NCBI GenBank assembly: GCA_963575745.1
Contig: CAUYUJ010016484.1
Span: 42,501-106,500 of the forward strand
Direction of reading: 5' to 3'
DNA length: 64,000 nucleotides
DNA from: Prorocentrum cordatum
Lineage: Eukaryota > Sar > Dinophyceae > Prorocentrales > Prorocentraceae
Made by a program: the position numbers and the translations under genes. This document shows, piece after piece, positions 39,511-50,489 of this stretch. The notes beneath the pieces are model-generated. The model saw only the letters and a list, made by a program, of their open reading frames with translations. It was not told the DNA's origin and searched no databases. Each line of letters opens with the position of its first letter. Position 1 is the first letter of the stretch.

Positions 39511-40095
39511 TAGAGACCGCCACCAGAAGTTCCCCGAACGGACCCCAAAGGCTCCCGATAGGCCCTCAAGGTGCCCCAGAGAAGCAACTACATGCGTCTT
39601 TAACTCAGCCTCTTTCACGCCGCGCTGCTGCTCTGGCACGGTGGCTGGATTCGCCGCAGGCAGTTGGATAGCAACTAGCAGTTCACGCACTTATGCACAT
39701 TCCTCAAACAGAGCCTGCACTTACACTAGTTCCGACCTATCTTGTTTAAGGCAATTGGGTGTGCCAGCCACTACGTGGCAGCGACGCGTGGGAGGGGCGT
39801 GCCGAAATTGACGTGGACCCCTCATGCGAACGTGGCCATTCGGGCCCTCAGTGGAGCTCCCGTCGGGGCCACGAAACGTGCGAGGGGTGCGCAGGTATGG
39901 GGAGTACCCCTATACGAACATGGTCGCTAGAGCCATCGACGGAGCCCCCATACGAGCAGGGATCCATATTTGAACACCTCGCCTCCTCGCCTCACCGTCC
40001 CTCGCAGGGATCCACATTTGAACCCATACGAGCAGGGGGCACAGGCTCCTCGCCTCGCCGTCCCTCGCATCGCCCTCGCGCGCCTCCAACGCCCA
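39490..40095 (-). pseudogene. 3' tail and downstream flank of another copy of the multicopy-family gene
   Basis: 40040-40095 resembles 33685-33745, which encodes the 'RDGEGEEPVL' tail of the intact gene, but here the frame is degraded (ALEAREGDARDGEARSLCPL). The adjoining 39490-39980 resembles the downstream flank of the intact gene, 33090-33610. Shared strings include 'catgcgaacgtggcca', 'cgggccct', 'gtggagctccc' and 'gccatcgacggagccc'. So the end of one family member with its flank lies just upstream of the start of the next, on the same strand. Confidence 0.65.
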
Positions 40096-40153
40096 CTGTC
40101 TTTGCATTCACCCCTCGCCCACGCCAGCGAGGGGTGAATACAAAGACACTGGG
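40092..40153. other. Strong hairpin, 27-bp arms
   Basis: Arms 40092-40118 and 40127-40153 pair at 25 of 27 positions ('tttgcattcacccctcgc' versus 'gcgaggggtgaatacaaa') around an 8-base loop. It sits right at the edge of the duplicated tail fragment. Confidence 0.88.
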
Positions 40154-40159
40154 GGGGGG

Positions 40160-40515
40160 GCGGAGGCAGATGACGACACGCACGCTGGAAAAACGATCGC
40201 GCGTTCAAAGGTCGGGCGGCCAGTGGCGATTGGGGAGGAGAGGTACATGGCAATGACGATGAGGATGGTAATGAAGGGGGGGGAAGAGTAATAACAATGA
40301 TGACGGGGAGTGGAAGAAGATGAGAGGGAGGAGGGGGGGTTAGATGGGGGGCCCACACTAAGCTCTGTACTGGGATAGTTGTTTATCCGCGTCTGCTTCA
40401 CGGTAGCTGCCACGCGGTAAAGTTGGTTCGGGTGCGTTTACCGCTGTACTAGTGTCAAAAATAAGCACACTAGTGTATACACGTGGTTGTTTTTGTTTAC
40501 GTTAGTGGCCAGATT
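40160..40515. other. Intergenic, nothing recognised
   Basis: There are G-runs at about 40150-40160 and 40275-40350. No gene is supported. Confidence 0.35.
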
Positions 40516-40600
40516 TCGGGGACTAAGTTTTCACTACTTCGGAAAACATGCTTGCACTAAGTTGCCGGTACTTTTTCACTACTTTTGTAATCTCTTCCTG
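40515..40600 (-). repeat. Inverted fragment of the AGTAGTG-type satellite
   Basis: 'actaagttttcactacttcg' and 'ctttttcactacttttgtaa' are the reverse complement of words in 17725-17870. Confidence 0.6.
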
Positions 40601-40667
40601 TAGCTCATTTGACATCACAAAGCTCAGCGCGGCTGGAGATCCAGCCGACGACCGTACTGCAGACAGT

Positions 40668-41817
40668 TTAGATGCTGAGTCGAAAAGCAAGCTCACTTCG
40701 GCGAGTGTCCATCGCGAGGCACGCGGAATACAATCTGCGAAGGGCACGGGCGACGCCTGCAAACAAGTCAAGATACCATATAAGGGCGCTACCGAGCTCA
40801 CGACGCATGGCGTCAGTCAGGCCCGCCCGCGGCGCGGCCCCGGACAGCGCGAGGTCGCCGACGAGGGTGTCCCCCAGACGCTTGGCGCCGGCGATCCACT
40901 GCCTCAGCGCGTCGTTGCGGCCAGCTCGGCAGGCGGTCGCAGCGCCTGGCGTCCACCCATGAGCGCCGTGACCTGGGCCTCCACCAGCTCGCCGCGCGCC
41001 CTGACCTTGGGCGGCACCTCGGCGAGCTCGGCCAGGCACCGCGCGCGTTCCTTGTAGAGCAGCTTCCTCTTGCGGCGCGGGTGGCGCAGCCGCTCCTGGA
41101 TCTCTGCCAGCGCGCGCCGCTGGCACAGCGCACCGTCGCTGGCGCCCCGCGCCGCGCCTGGCAAGGACGCTGCGCAACCCGCCAAATCGCAGCGGCCGCT
41201 CGCTTGAACCTCGCGCGGAACCCCGCCGAAGTGCCACGTGCCGTCCGTCTCGCCCGCCGCGCGCTTCAGCCGCCGCGGCTGCGTCGCCAGCCTGGCGTTG
41301 AACTCGCCGCCCAGCAGCAACCCCTCGCCCTCGTGGCCCGTCTCGCTCTTTTCCTGTGTCTCGGCGGGGCACAACGGCAGGCGCCAGTAGGTCGCGCCTG
41401 AGCCTGGCGACGGAATGAACGACCGCCCTTGTAAGCTCACGGGGACGCTCGGCAGCCGACGGTCGCCGTCCCGCGCGATCGCCAGGTCGATGCCAAAGTC
41501 CACGCCTGGCGACGCGACCCCCGCCCCCAGCAGCGCGGCGAACTCCGGCCTCGGCAGAGGCATCCGAGAATGCCCAAGCGCCATGCGACGGAAGCCTTGG
41601 AGGGCAACGCGCGCCCAGCAGAGGCCCCCCTCTCCGCCGCGCCCGGAATTCGAGGCTCCAGGTACTCCGCGAGCACCTCGCCCAGCGTTTCCCCAGTGGC
41701 GGCCGCGTCCTGCATCTGCTGGCACACCGGGCCCGGAGGCCCCGACCTCCCTGCGCAGGGCGTCGCGGCTCGTGGCGTCCACGCGGTAGTGGAATGCCCA
41801 GGGATGGCCGAGGCCAA
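40668..41817 (-). pseudogene. Frame-broken GC-rich reading region, unrecognised
   Basis: Three minus-strand frames seem to hand over to each other. The first is about 41817-41570 ('VCQQMQDAAATGETLGEVLA' to 'ALPSKASVAWRLGIL'). The second is about 41570-40950 ('LPRPEFAALLGAGVASPGVD', 'SVPVSLQGRSFIPSPGSGAT', 'EGLLLGGEFNARLATQPRRL', 'LLYKERARCLAELAEVPPKV'). The third is about 40950-40668 ('NDALRQWIAGAKRLGDTLVG' to 'MRRELGSALIWYLDLFAGVA'). The pieces are more protein-like than their alternatives, and the frame shifts are consistent with a decayed gene or with unplaced introns. I recognise no family. Confidence 0.4.
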
Positions 41818-41829
41818 CTAGGAGCAGCA

Positions 41830-42160
41830 TGCACGTGGCGAGATACACCACAGCGCCTGTGTACACCACAGTGCCTGCGTGCGCCACAGCGCGCGTGTAC
41901 TCCACGACGCGTGTGTACACCGACCGCAGCAGCTGCGTGCAACGCAGAGCTTGTGTACACCACAATGCTTGCGTGCACCACAGCGCCTGTGTACACCACA
42001 GCGAATGCGTGAACACCGCAGTGCAACCATGTGCAACACAGCGCCTGTGTACGCCGCAGTGCGCGCGTGCACCGCAGCGCCTGTGCGCACCACAGTACAC
42101 CACAGCATCCGCGTGCAACGCAGCGCTGGAGTACACCACAGCGCCTGTGTGCACAGGACA
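41830..42160 (+). repeat. 18-bp satellite CACAGCGCCTGTGTACAC, plus orientation
   Basis: 'cacagcgcctgtgtacac' and variants ('cacagtgcctgcgtgcgc', 'cacaatgcttgcgtgcac') repeat with about 18-bp spacing over 330 bp. Frames across it encode repeated Val/Tyr/Thr or Cys/Thr/Gln runs only. Confidence 0.9.
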
Positions 42161-42254
42161 CGTAGAAAGAGGATGTCGGTGAGGATCCGCTGCGGACAGC
42201 TAAACACCACGCCCAGGAAACGCCGATAATATAATGCAGCGTTCTTCCCTCATC

Positions 42255-42345
42255 CGTCCTCCTCCTCCTCCTCCTCCTCCTCTTCCTCCTCCTCCTCCTC
42301 TTTCTCCTCCTCCGCCACCTCTTTCTCCTTCTCCTCCTCCTCCTC
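42255..42345 (+). repeat. CCT/CTC triplet tract
   Basis: 'ctcctcctcctcctcctcct' with interruptions. It is the opposite strand polarity to the GGA tracts elsewhere. Confidence 0.92.
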
Positions 42346-42704
42346 AGCCACCCTTCCCCCCGTCGTGCGGGTCGGCGCTACAGCGCACGTGAGCATCCCA
42401 GTGTGCGCCGCAGAATGGTGTATTGAATGAGTCCACTTGGTTCTCGGACGGTCAATTCTGCGGGAGTTTTTGGGACACAGGTGGGGAATTTAGGATGATG
42501 CGGGAGGACTCGGGTGACTCGTAGATTGCAGCGGCGTTTGTTTTTCCATAACTGTTCGTTTCCACTTTCTCTGTATATTAATCGTCGCATTCTTTTTACA
42601 TAATACGACGAATGATACTAACATGTATAGTGGCTGCTTGCTGTGGAATCCACAGGCGTTCTATTTTGCCAAAAGAAATCCTTCAAAACTTCTATACACA
42701 ACAA

Positions 42705-42925
42705 TGGTGCTCTGTTGCGCGCGGTTGTTGTGGTGCACGCGGGCGCCGTGGTGTACTTACACAGGCACTGTGGTGCACGCGGGCACTGTGGTGTACTCTG
42801 GTGCTATGTTGCACAAGGCTGATGTGGTGTACGCAAGCCATGTGGTGTACACAAGCGCTGTGGTGCACGCAGGGTGCACGCAGGCACTGTGGTGTGCACA
42901 AACGCTGTGGTGCAGATCGGCGCCT
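42705..42925 (-). repeat. 18-bp satellite, inverse orientation
   Basis: 'gtggtgcacgcgggcactgt' and 'gtggtgtacacaagcgctgt' are the reverse complement of the 41830-42160 unit. The two tracts face each other across about 550 bp. Confidence 0.88.
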
Positions 42926-43225
42926 ACATGATGCTGCTACCCGACCTCGGTCATTCCTGTGCATTCCAAAACGCCGCCGGCGCGAAACGTGACGTCATCG
43001 GTCCCCTTCCCCCCCGCGGATGACGGCCGTCGTCAGCCCAGAATAGAAAAACAGGCTCTACGCTCATGGCGTTGGCGCTTTCCTCTTCGGAGGAGGGCGG
43101 AGGCGTGAAGCGAAGTCAACGCCAGATCCGCGCTCGCGCCGCGTGGGCGCCATTTGCGCGTCCGGCAGGGCATTTTATACCGTTCTTCGCCCGTTAAAAT
43201 CAGTATGCGCGGCAGCCCGGATCCA

Positions 43226-44345
43226 TCACAAGTCGTTGGTGTTATTGTGTCCGTGCTGTCGGGGCACAACTGCTGCCAAGATGTCTCTCTGCACTCCATC
43301 GTCGTCGTCCTGAGTACTCCCATTCAGAATATGTGGGAACTTCTGGACGTCATCTTTCCAACGTTTCTGTTGACCTCCAAGCCGTCGCCTCCTTTGTTGC
43401 TTCGCGTTGTCGTTCGGATCCCATCCCAATGCTCGCTGTGTCCAGCGCGTCGTGGGGTGGTTCGCCACAGTAGTTGCCCATCGCCAAACTGTCCGTCGTT
43501 GTATGTGTAGTACGTCGGGTATGTCGTGTTTGACCATGTCGTGTGCGCCTTTGACTGTAGCCGGGTCATGGCTCAACGTCGTCGTCTGGCTGGCCTGGCG
43601 TCCGGCTGTGTCGCTTCCTCGCGGTTCATATCCTGAAGGTCGTCGTGGCCGGTAAATGGCCCACGCTGCTCGGATGTGGTGTTTGAGCTCTGTCGCAGTG
43701 GCGTCGTAAAATGTGATGACCTGTCGCAGGTATTTGAAAGTGCCGGTGCGTGGCAGCACTTCGATGCCCATGTCTGCAACTCTGACCACGCGTGCGCGGT
43801 GCAGGGGCTTGTTGGTCAGGACTTTGGTCTTGGTGGGGTATACCTCCAGACCGCGCGGCCTGGCTGGGGCGACGGGGTCGGAGAGTATGGCCTTCATGTT
43901 GGGCATCGTTTGGCTGACCAGCAAGACGTCGCCGGCGAGTCGGAGATTCGTGAGTGCTGATCTGTCGGTAGCACCAAATTGGACGCCCCGGTCGCGGCGC
44001 TGCAAGTCCTGGGTGTCCGGTGCCAAAACATGCTGTAGCAACGCGCTGAACAATAGTGAGATCAAGAGATCACATTGTTTTGTGCCGAGAATGAGGTTGA
44101 AAGACTTGCTGCCGACCACAGAAGTCTGGTCATGATACAAACGTCGGAAAACATCGCATATCCAGTATACGCCCTGTTGAAGTAACGCTTCCAACATACT
44201 GTCGTGCTCTACTATGTCGAACGCCGTTTTAGAATCCACCGCTGCGACCCAGAATGCTTGATTCCATTGCGCTGCCCGCTCTCGCAAGATGTTGAAAGTG
44301 AAGAGGTTGTTCCGCGTGCCCAGTCTGTGGCGGGGGAGGGGGCAG
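43226..44345 (-). mobile_element. 5'-truncated LINE with catalytically dead reverse transcriptase
   Basis: A continuous minus-strand frame matches the LINE RT fold in order: 'WVAAVDSKTAFDIVEHDSML' (the A/1 block with the first catalytic Asp), 'GTKQCDLLISLLFSALLQHV' (the GxxQGDPxSP block, damaged), 'LTNLRLAGDVLLVS' (normally FADD), and 'KTKVLTNKP', 'EVLPRTGTFKYLRQ', 'TELKHHIRAAWAIY'. The C-terminal 'RWTQRALGWDPND' and 'GGQQKRWKDDVQKF' follow. The loop that should join palm and tail is missing, which indicates an internal deletion. The active-site motif has lost its first Asp (LAGD), so the enzyme cannot polymerise. The absence of an endonuclease upstream fits 5' truncation. The frame's first codons (44410-44345) are low-complexity and probably not part of the element. 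Confidence 0.85.
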
Positions 44346-44499
44346 GGAGGCAGGGAGGCAGGGAAGAGAAGATGGCGGCGGCGGCGCCGGAGCTCATCCA
44401 GAGCGCGCAAGATGTTGGCAGGATCCCCGCACGGAAGCTGGATCCTCGAGATCCCCAGGTTGAGGAGCAGAGACGACTACTCTGGATTCCATGATGAAC

Positions 44500-46500
44500 T
44501 GGCGGGGGTAGCATGTGGGGGTCACATTTGGGGGGAGTTTCGACGAGGGCAGGCCAAAAGACCGCCCTTTCGTGGCTGGTCTGGGGGGGTCGGAAACTGC
44601 GCGTCTGGGAGGGTTGTGACCATCTCCCTTTTAAAACGAAATCTGGGGTAACAGTCCTCTTCGGCCTTCCTCTTCATCACGAAGACATGTTTGTAAAATT
44701 GCCCCCTCCCCACCGGGGAGGAGGAGACCGCCATGGGCGGGAAACCCAAACACACATACATACCCACACGCGCATTCATACACACTCAACCGCACAAACA
44801 TAAATAGTACATATCTAAAACAAACACAGTACATACATGCATGAAGGTATGCATCCGTACAGGCACGGTATATTACATCCATATATACATCTATATATAC
44901 AAACATATATAGCAATGGCGCTCTGAAGCGGCCAGACAGCGTCAGCTGACATGATCATATTTCCAATGTGCACGCTCGAGAAGCCACCACAGAGCACCGC
45001 GAGCTCGAGCTCGGACTCTATACGCAGATGTATGTGTGTGCATGTACTCGCGGCCTCGAGGTCCAGACTCCTCGGCCGCTGCCCAAAAGATGCAGGGCGG
45101 TGTTGCGCGCAGGCCTTGCGCAGGACGTATTTATGGGATCTCGAACCCACTGGGTCGCGCCTCGGAGCCCAGGACGGCGAAAACATAGGAGTGAGTATGC
45201 TCGCTGCTCGTGAGAGGGGGGACGGAAGGAGGAAAACCCCACTGGAGTGCAAATGATGTTGCCTCGATGTGCCCGTGCCGCACGAGGGACCTGTCTCTCC
45301 GGGGGTTGAAACTGCGGAAGCGTAGAATCCAGGCATGAAGAGAGTCAAAACAACCAAGATGCAGACCCGGAAAGCGTCAACGGTACGGAAACCAAGGGGT
45401 ACTTCATCAATCCAGACGAGCCATCTACGCATGACGAAGCTCGCCTGGGAAGAAAAGGGTCATCATTCGCGTCTGGGTCATCATGCGCGTCTGCTCTCAC
45501 TGCTGGTAGTTGCCGTTCACCACAGAGGGGGATCACTGAGCCCTCTTGTCCGCCTAGCTGCGCAAGTCGTGCTTATCAGCGCCACGAGAGCCCCGCAGGG
45601 GAACTAGCTCGTGCACCGTTCCTGCACCGCCTCTCGCACGCCCTCCGCGGCCGCTGCAGAATTGCCTCACGCCTCGAACGGTCGGTCGCGATAGAAGGCC
45701 GCAGCGATGCACGTTGCAGCTGCAGTGCCAGTGACACGTGCACTGCAGAAGCGGACCGGACAAACCCCTCTCAGGATGAACACACTCAAACAACGGGGGA
45801 ATAGAAGGCGCAAGGACGATCAGACTCGCGTCGGCCTGCTGTCTTGACATCGCTTGTGCTAGCATCCTGTTTGTCTGAACGTCACGAACACTCGTGGATG
45901 CTGCACGTTAGGCACGCGGCGACGTGCCGTATGCTTGTCTGGTCAGCGTATTCATACCATCACACATACACACATACATACATACACATATTTGTACGTA
46001 TGCATGCGGGGCACGGAATATGCCAATAATTCCTGCGTGTTCGAGAAAGCCACGGGAGCTCCTGAAGACCCACAGACATACGACCCTCTATACACGCGCA
46101 GCTGCATATTTATATGTATGTATATACACATAGACTGCATTGGCGCTTCGCGCCATGCGCCTTGTTCCGGACGCTTCTCGGAAAAAGTAATGAGTCATCG
46201 CGTGTTTCAGCAGAGGGGGCGTCGATGTCTGGACGGGCGACTGGCTCATTTTTCTGCTATCCCTGGACCTTGCTAACACTGCGTTCGCCCGACGGGCTTG
46301 CACGCCTGCGCGCAGAAGTGGGGAGGGAAGGCTGATTTGTTCACGCGCAAATGTGCTGGCACACGGCGAAGCATCAAACGGTTGCGATGGCACCTGTCTA
46401 AGAATGGGGAACGGGAAGGGAGCAGGGTGATGGGGGGGCTCAAGGGGCGGAAGGGGGGAAGAGGGGGAGAAACGGGGAGAAGGTCCAGAGGAAGGAGCGG
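44500..46500. other. Intergenic with ACAC/ATAC-rich patches
   Basis: 44745-44915 and 45955-46135 are rich in 'cacacatacatac', 'atatacat' and similar words related to the large CATA tract at 52150. No gene is supported. Confidence 0.45.
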
Positions 46501-46504
46501 GCGA

Positions 46505-46509
46505 ACGAA

Positions 46510-46557
<48 letters not shown>
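46505..46557 (+). repeat. GAC triplet tract
   Basis: This is an uninterrupted (GAC)n run of about 52 bp. Confidence 0.95.
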
Positions 46558-46659
46558 ACGCCATCGTATTTTACAACAGGGACAAAATAAACGGTGGAAC
46601 ATGTACGCGCCTGGGGGGCAGCCCACTTTTGCAACCTGACGAGCGGTCGCTTCCTGAAT

Positions 46660-47290
46660 GCATTGAGGGGTCCTGGACGCTTGTGGGGCTTCTGAAGTCC
46701 TTTCGAACCACCGTCCTGCGAACTACGGCATCGTGGAATGTAAGAGAACTGCTGGAAGCTATATTGGAACGGTGTGGGCTCGCGTGTGAACTCCTGGTGA
46801 CCTTCCGGACCAGAGAACTCCTTTGGGTGCTGTTTTGGGCCGTCTTAGATCCCTCTTGGGCCGTCCTGGAATCCTCTGGTGGCCGTTTTGGGAGGCTGGG
46901 CCGGCCAGGGGCTTTTCGGGGGCCCTCTTGGAACACTCTTGGAGGCCTCCTGTGGCTCTCTTGGGGTTCTGAGTTCTCGGGGCCCTCTGGGGCCCCTCTT
47001 GGGCCGCCTTGGGCTTCTCTTGATCCATCTTGGAGCTCTCTTGGGCCGCCTTAGGCCGCTCATAGAGGCCTCGGAGGCCGTCCTGGGGCGATCTTGATAG
47101 TCTCTGGGGATGCCGTGGACGCTGTGAAAGCGGAAAAAGCTGGTATCTTCAAAAGCGTACGATTCCTCAGGGAATGGGACGATTTGGGGCTCTTGGGGGT
47201 CCCTTTTGGGGCCTCTTGGACCGTCTTGGGGGCCTCGTGGGCCGTCTTGAAACCATATTGGATCCTCTTTGAGCGCTGATGGGCCGTCAT
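46660..47290 (-). repeat. Degenerate CTTGGGCCGTCTT repeat, inverse of the 62-63.5 kb repeats
   Basis: 'cttgggccgtcttg', 'ctcttggggcc' and related words recur every 15-25 bp. They are the reverse complement of 'caagacggcccaagaggccc' at 62130-62900 and 63170-63560. Confidence 0.75.
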
Positions 47291-47459
47291 GGAGCCCATT
47301 CTGGGCCCGCGGGCTCCGATCGGCAGGGGCGTCCAACTACCCGGAAGGCCGCCGGGACTCCGAAAGGGCGTCCAGGGCGTTCGTTGGATGGAGGGCAGGG
47401 GCGTCTGGGGTGTCCTGGGGGGAGTGGTCTGGTTTAGGGGGGGGGTCCAGGTAATGAAC

Positions 47460-48760
47460 ATACAGAATTAAGAATATGTATACACATATAAGTATATCCA
47501 TTATATATACATATATGTGTGAATGTAAATCTTTGTATATAAACAAAGAAAAACTGCATCATTGGGTGGTGAGAGTCTTCCATGAGGGCTGCTGCCCGTG
47601 TGGATCCACAAGACTTCCACAACACAATGTACGGAGCTTTAATGTGCATCTGCCCCCAGGAATTAGTTCGGTAAACGGTGTCCACATAAGGCTTGCACAT
47701 TGTAGGCGACAGAACAAGCGAAAGCTCCCCATGGCATAAATTTATCAAGTTTCGATGGGTCCATTGTACCCCAAGAGCCGCCCCACACCTCCAATTGTGG
47801 AGCTTCGCTGATTGGGCCGCGGGTTATGGGAGCACCATGGATCGTCCAGGCACGCTGTTTGTGAAGCTTTGATGCCCCGATCGGTCGTGAGGGCTGTTTC
47901 CAAGAACTTCAACCGCCCCATGGCGTGACTGCGGAAGACTCGGACCCCTGGGTGTGCTCGGCACGCTGCGAAGGCCCTTCTACGAAAGATGGTCCCGGTC
48001 AGGGGAAGAACCACAAAGAACACACATGACACGCTCCAGAGACCCTGCACCCCCTTGAGGGTGCGCACTTCTTCTGGAGGGGGCGCACTGTGTTGCCGAC
48101 AACTTCCGCAAGCAAAACCGCCCCTTGCTTTCCTTCCGCCGCCCGGCCTTCCGCGGCCCTCCGCCGAAGAAGAGAGGTCAGAGCCCCGACTCCGAGGGAC
48201 AGCGTGAATCCAAAAGCCGGAACAGGGTGACAGTGTGTCTAGTGGCCCCCCCTCTGTGGGAGAAGGGCTCCCTCCAACAAGCCCACCTGTGAGAGAAGGG
48301 CGAGTTCTGTGCGTTTTATGTCTGGAGACGGTAGAAAGAGGGGTGGGGGCCGGTCCAGGGGGGAAGACATCGAGATGCCTTCGGCCACACATCGCCGACA
48401 CATCGGCGGCAGGCACCCGATGGCACAGGCGCGCGCTCCTGAGCGGGGGGGGAGCTATCGGGCCCCTGTCGGCGATGAGTGGGCGATTGGGGGCCGATGC
48501 GCCCCCCATGATCTGCTGGAAAAGTTTGCACACTATACCCCAAAAGCCCTGCATGGGGGGTGAGCGAGGGTCCTGGTCGTGGGTCTAGTATACAAGCTGA
48601 CCTCCCTAGGGCGTGGTCCTCGCATGCCGACGATGGCCCCGGGCGGTGGAATCTGACTGGGGCGGGGAGGGTATGGTATACGTCTGCCAAAAACCTTGAG
48701 GACATGAACCTGCCCCCCCCCTAAGGGTTGCACCCACTGGCCCCCGACGTCATGACTCTT
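47460..48760. other. Intergenic, nothing recognised
   Basis: There is a short AT-rich 'atatacatatatgtgtg' patch at 47475-47530. A 269-codon minus frame (47745-48554) exists, but its composition is unremarkable and it is not protein-like. Confidence 0.35.
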
Positions 48761-48764
48761 CATG

Positions 48765-48885
48765 ACGCGACCCCCCATGGAGGTCCAGACCCACTCTCCG
48801 GGACCGGCTTCTCCTCCTCAGCCGTTCCTTGACGGTCCCGAGGCCCGGCGAGGGCCCCCCGAGGCCGACAATGGCCAACACAAAA
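48765..48885 (+). repeat. GC-rich dispersed repeat family, copy E
   Basis: 'gggaccggcttctcctcctc', then 'tgacggtcccgaggcccggc' and 'gagggccccccgaggccgac'. Same orientation as copies A and F. Confidence 0.8.
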
Positions 48886-49233
48886 ATCCCGTCCTGTTTT
48901 TTCTGGCTTTTCTGGAGGGGCCCCAGGACACACAAATAATAAATACACACAAATAAAAATATTCCCAATATTTTCCTGTATTTTCTGGGTTTCTGTCTTC
49001 CCCCCCACTTCCCATATTTTCATATTTTTTGGGGGAATCGAGGATTAATTGTGTCTGTGTGTTTCTTTCCCTCCTGATTTTCCACGACGCGAGCACGCCT
49101 GGGTTCTCTCCACGCGCGGGGGTCTGGGCCCGAGGCTCTGAGGAAGGCCTGGCCGCTGTCGGAGCCTCCTCGCCGGCGCCCGGCCCGCCCCGCGCTCCCC
49201 TCAAGGCCGGGCAGGAACAGAGCCCTGGAGATG

Positions 49234-49578
49234 TATGTCGGGCGTGTCCCCCTACAGGTTACCAGCCTGGAACATATCCCTATCCCTATGCTGGGCACCT
49301 CCTCATCACGATGCCAATCTTAGGGATTCCCTTATTTTTTGAGGGCAAATCCCTAAGATTGTCGTCGCCTTTTAATTCGCGTGTCAATCTTAGGGATAGG
49401 GATACGTTCGAGGCTGGTAAAACAAGGGGATTGTCGACGAAAAATGAAGAAATACCCCAAGAATGCCCGTAAAAGGCAACAACATACTCAAACAATAATC
49501 CCCAGACTATTTTTGGACTATGTTTTGAATATTTTTGGGCGTCGAAAATCCCCCTGTAGGGGGACAGGCCCGACTTAA
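49234..49578. mobile_element. GTCGGGC-TIR element, copy 5, containing a nested MITE
   Basis: The left end is 'tatgtcgggcgtgtccccct' + 'acagg'. The right end is 'ccccctgtagggggacaggc' + CCGACTTAA. The interior block 'caataatccccagactattt' + 'ttggactatgttttgaat' matches copies 2 and 4. Just after the left TIR the sequence is interrupted by the 49259-49420 element. Confidence 0.8.
49259..49420. mobile_element. Nested MITE with 30-bp TIRs (TTACCAGCC...)
   Basis: Ends 49259-49288 and the inverse of 49391-49420 match at 28 of 30 positions: TTACCAGCCT, then GAAC, then TATCCCTATCCCTA. The interior has its own stem, 'caatcttagggatt' versus 'aatccctaagattg' (about 49316-49364). It is 162 bp with no coding capacity. 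Confidence 0.88.
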
Positions 49579-49644
49579 CCAGAGATGCCAAAATCATCGC
49601 AACATCGCCCCCAGACTATTTTTGTTTTACTATTCTTGTATTTT

Positions 49645-49790
49645 TGCCCAGACAGCCGACGTCTCGACTTCTTCGAGACGCGGGCCCCCGACCTCCCGAC
49701 CACTTCCCCATGGGACCGGTTTTTCCTCCCGAGCCGTTTTTTGACGGTCCCGAGGCCCGGCGAGGGCCCCGCAAGGCCAAAAGCTAGGAA
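49645..49790 (+). repeat. GC-rich dispersed repeat family, copy F
   Basis: 'cagccgacgtctcgacttct' + 'tcgagacgcgggcccccgac', 'gggaccggtttttcctcccg' and 'gacggtcccgaggcccggcg'. It forms an inverted pair with copy G at 50080-50235. Confidence 0.85.
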
Positions 49791-50079
49791 TAACCTCCGG
49801 CTCGACTTGTTCGAGACGCCCGCTGTTTGGGCACCCAGATCATCCGCGACCGCCCAAAGCCGGTAGCGAGGTAGCAGAGCCGGTCGTTCAGAGATCATGA
49901 GCAAGGGCGTGCTTCAATTCCATCGAGACGGCGTCAAAACCGGGATCTGGTCGAGGACCTGAAGTCGGGAACCCAAAAATCCGTTACCGAGTTGAGCCGG
50001 TCCCAGATGATCTGGGCATTCCTCCTGGTAGGAAGGGACCTGCCCGCCTTCCCAGACCTCGGGCGTCTCGAAAAAATCG

Positions 50080-50235
50080 AGACAGAGGTTTTTCGTAGTT
50101 TCTGGCCTTTCGGGGCCCTCGCCGGGCCTCGGGACCGACAAAAAACGACTCGGGATGGAAAACGGGTCCCGGGGAAGTGGTCGGGAGGTCGGGGGCCCGC
50201 GTCTCGAAAAAATCGAGACGTCGGCTGTCTGGGTT
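50080..50235 (-). repeat. GC-rich dispersed repeat family, copy G
   Basis: The reverse complement of copy F, nearly base for base: 'ccctcgccgggcctcgggac', 'cgactcgggatggaaaacgg' and 'gtctcgaaaaaatcgagacg'. About 290 bp separates it from copy F. Confidence 0.85.
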
Positions 50236-50489
50236 CGCGCCTCCCGCGGCCGTCGCGGCCCGCGACGGCCGGCCCACCGGGACCCGGCCCCCGCCCGGCC
50301 CCCGGCCGGGCCGCGGGGCGCCTGCGCGGGCGGACGGCGGGCCAGCGCGCGCCGCGCTCATGGCCCCGGCCGCCGCGGCATCCCCTGAGATCCTCGCGCT
50401 GCAGCTTCCTGGCCCAGACAGGCTCGCGGCGTTAAAAAAGCGGGGCGATCGCGGCGTCAAAAAAAAAAACAGGGCGGGGGGGGAGGGTT
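50236..50489. other. Very GC-rich spacer, nothing recognised
   Basis: Frames stay open because GC content is very high. No protein is recognised. Confidence 0.35.

Noticed and set aside
47745-48554. 269-codon minus-strand ORF
   Set aside because: No domain, amino-acid composition typical of random GC-rich DNA, and no neighbouring signals.
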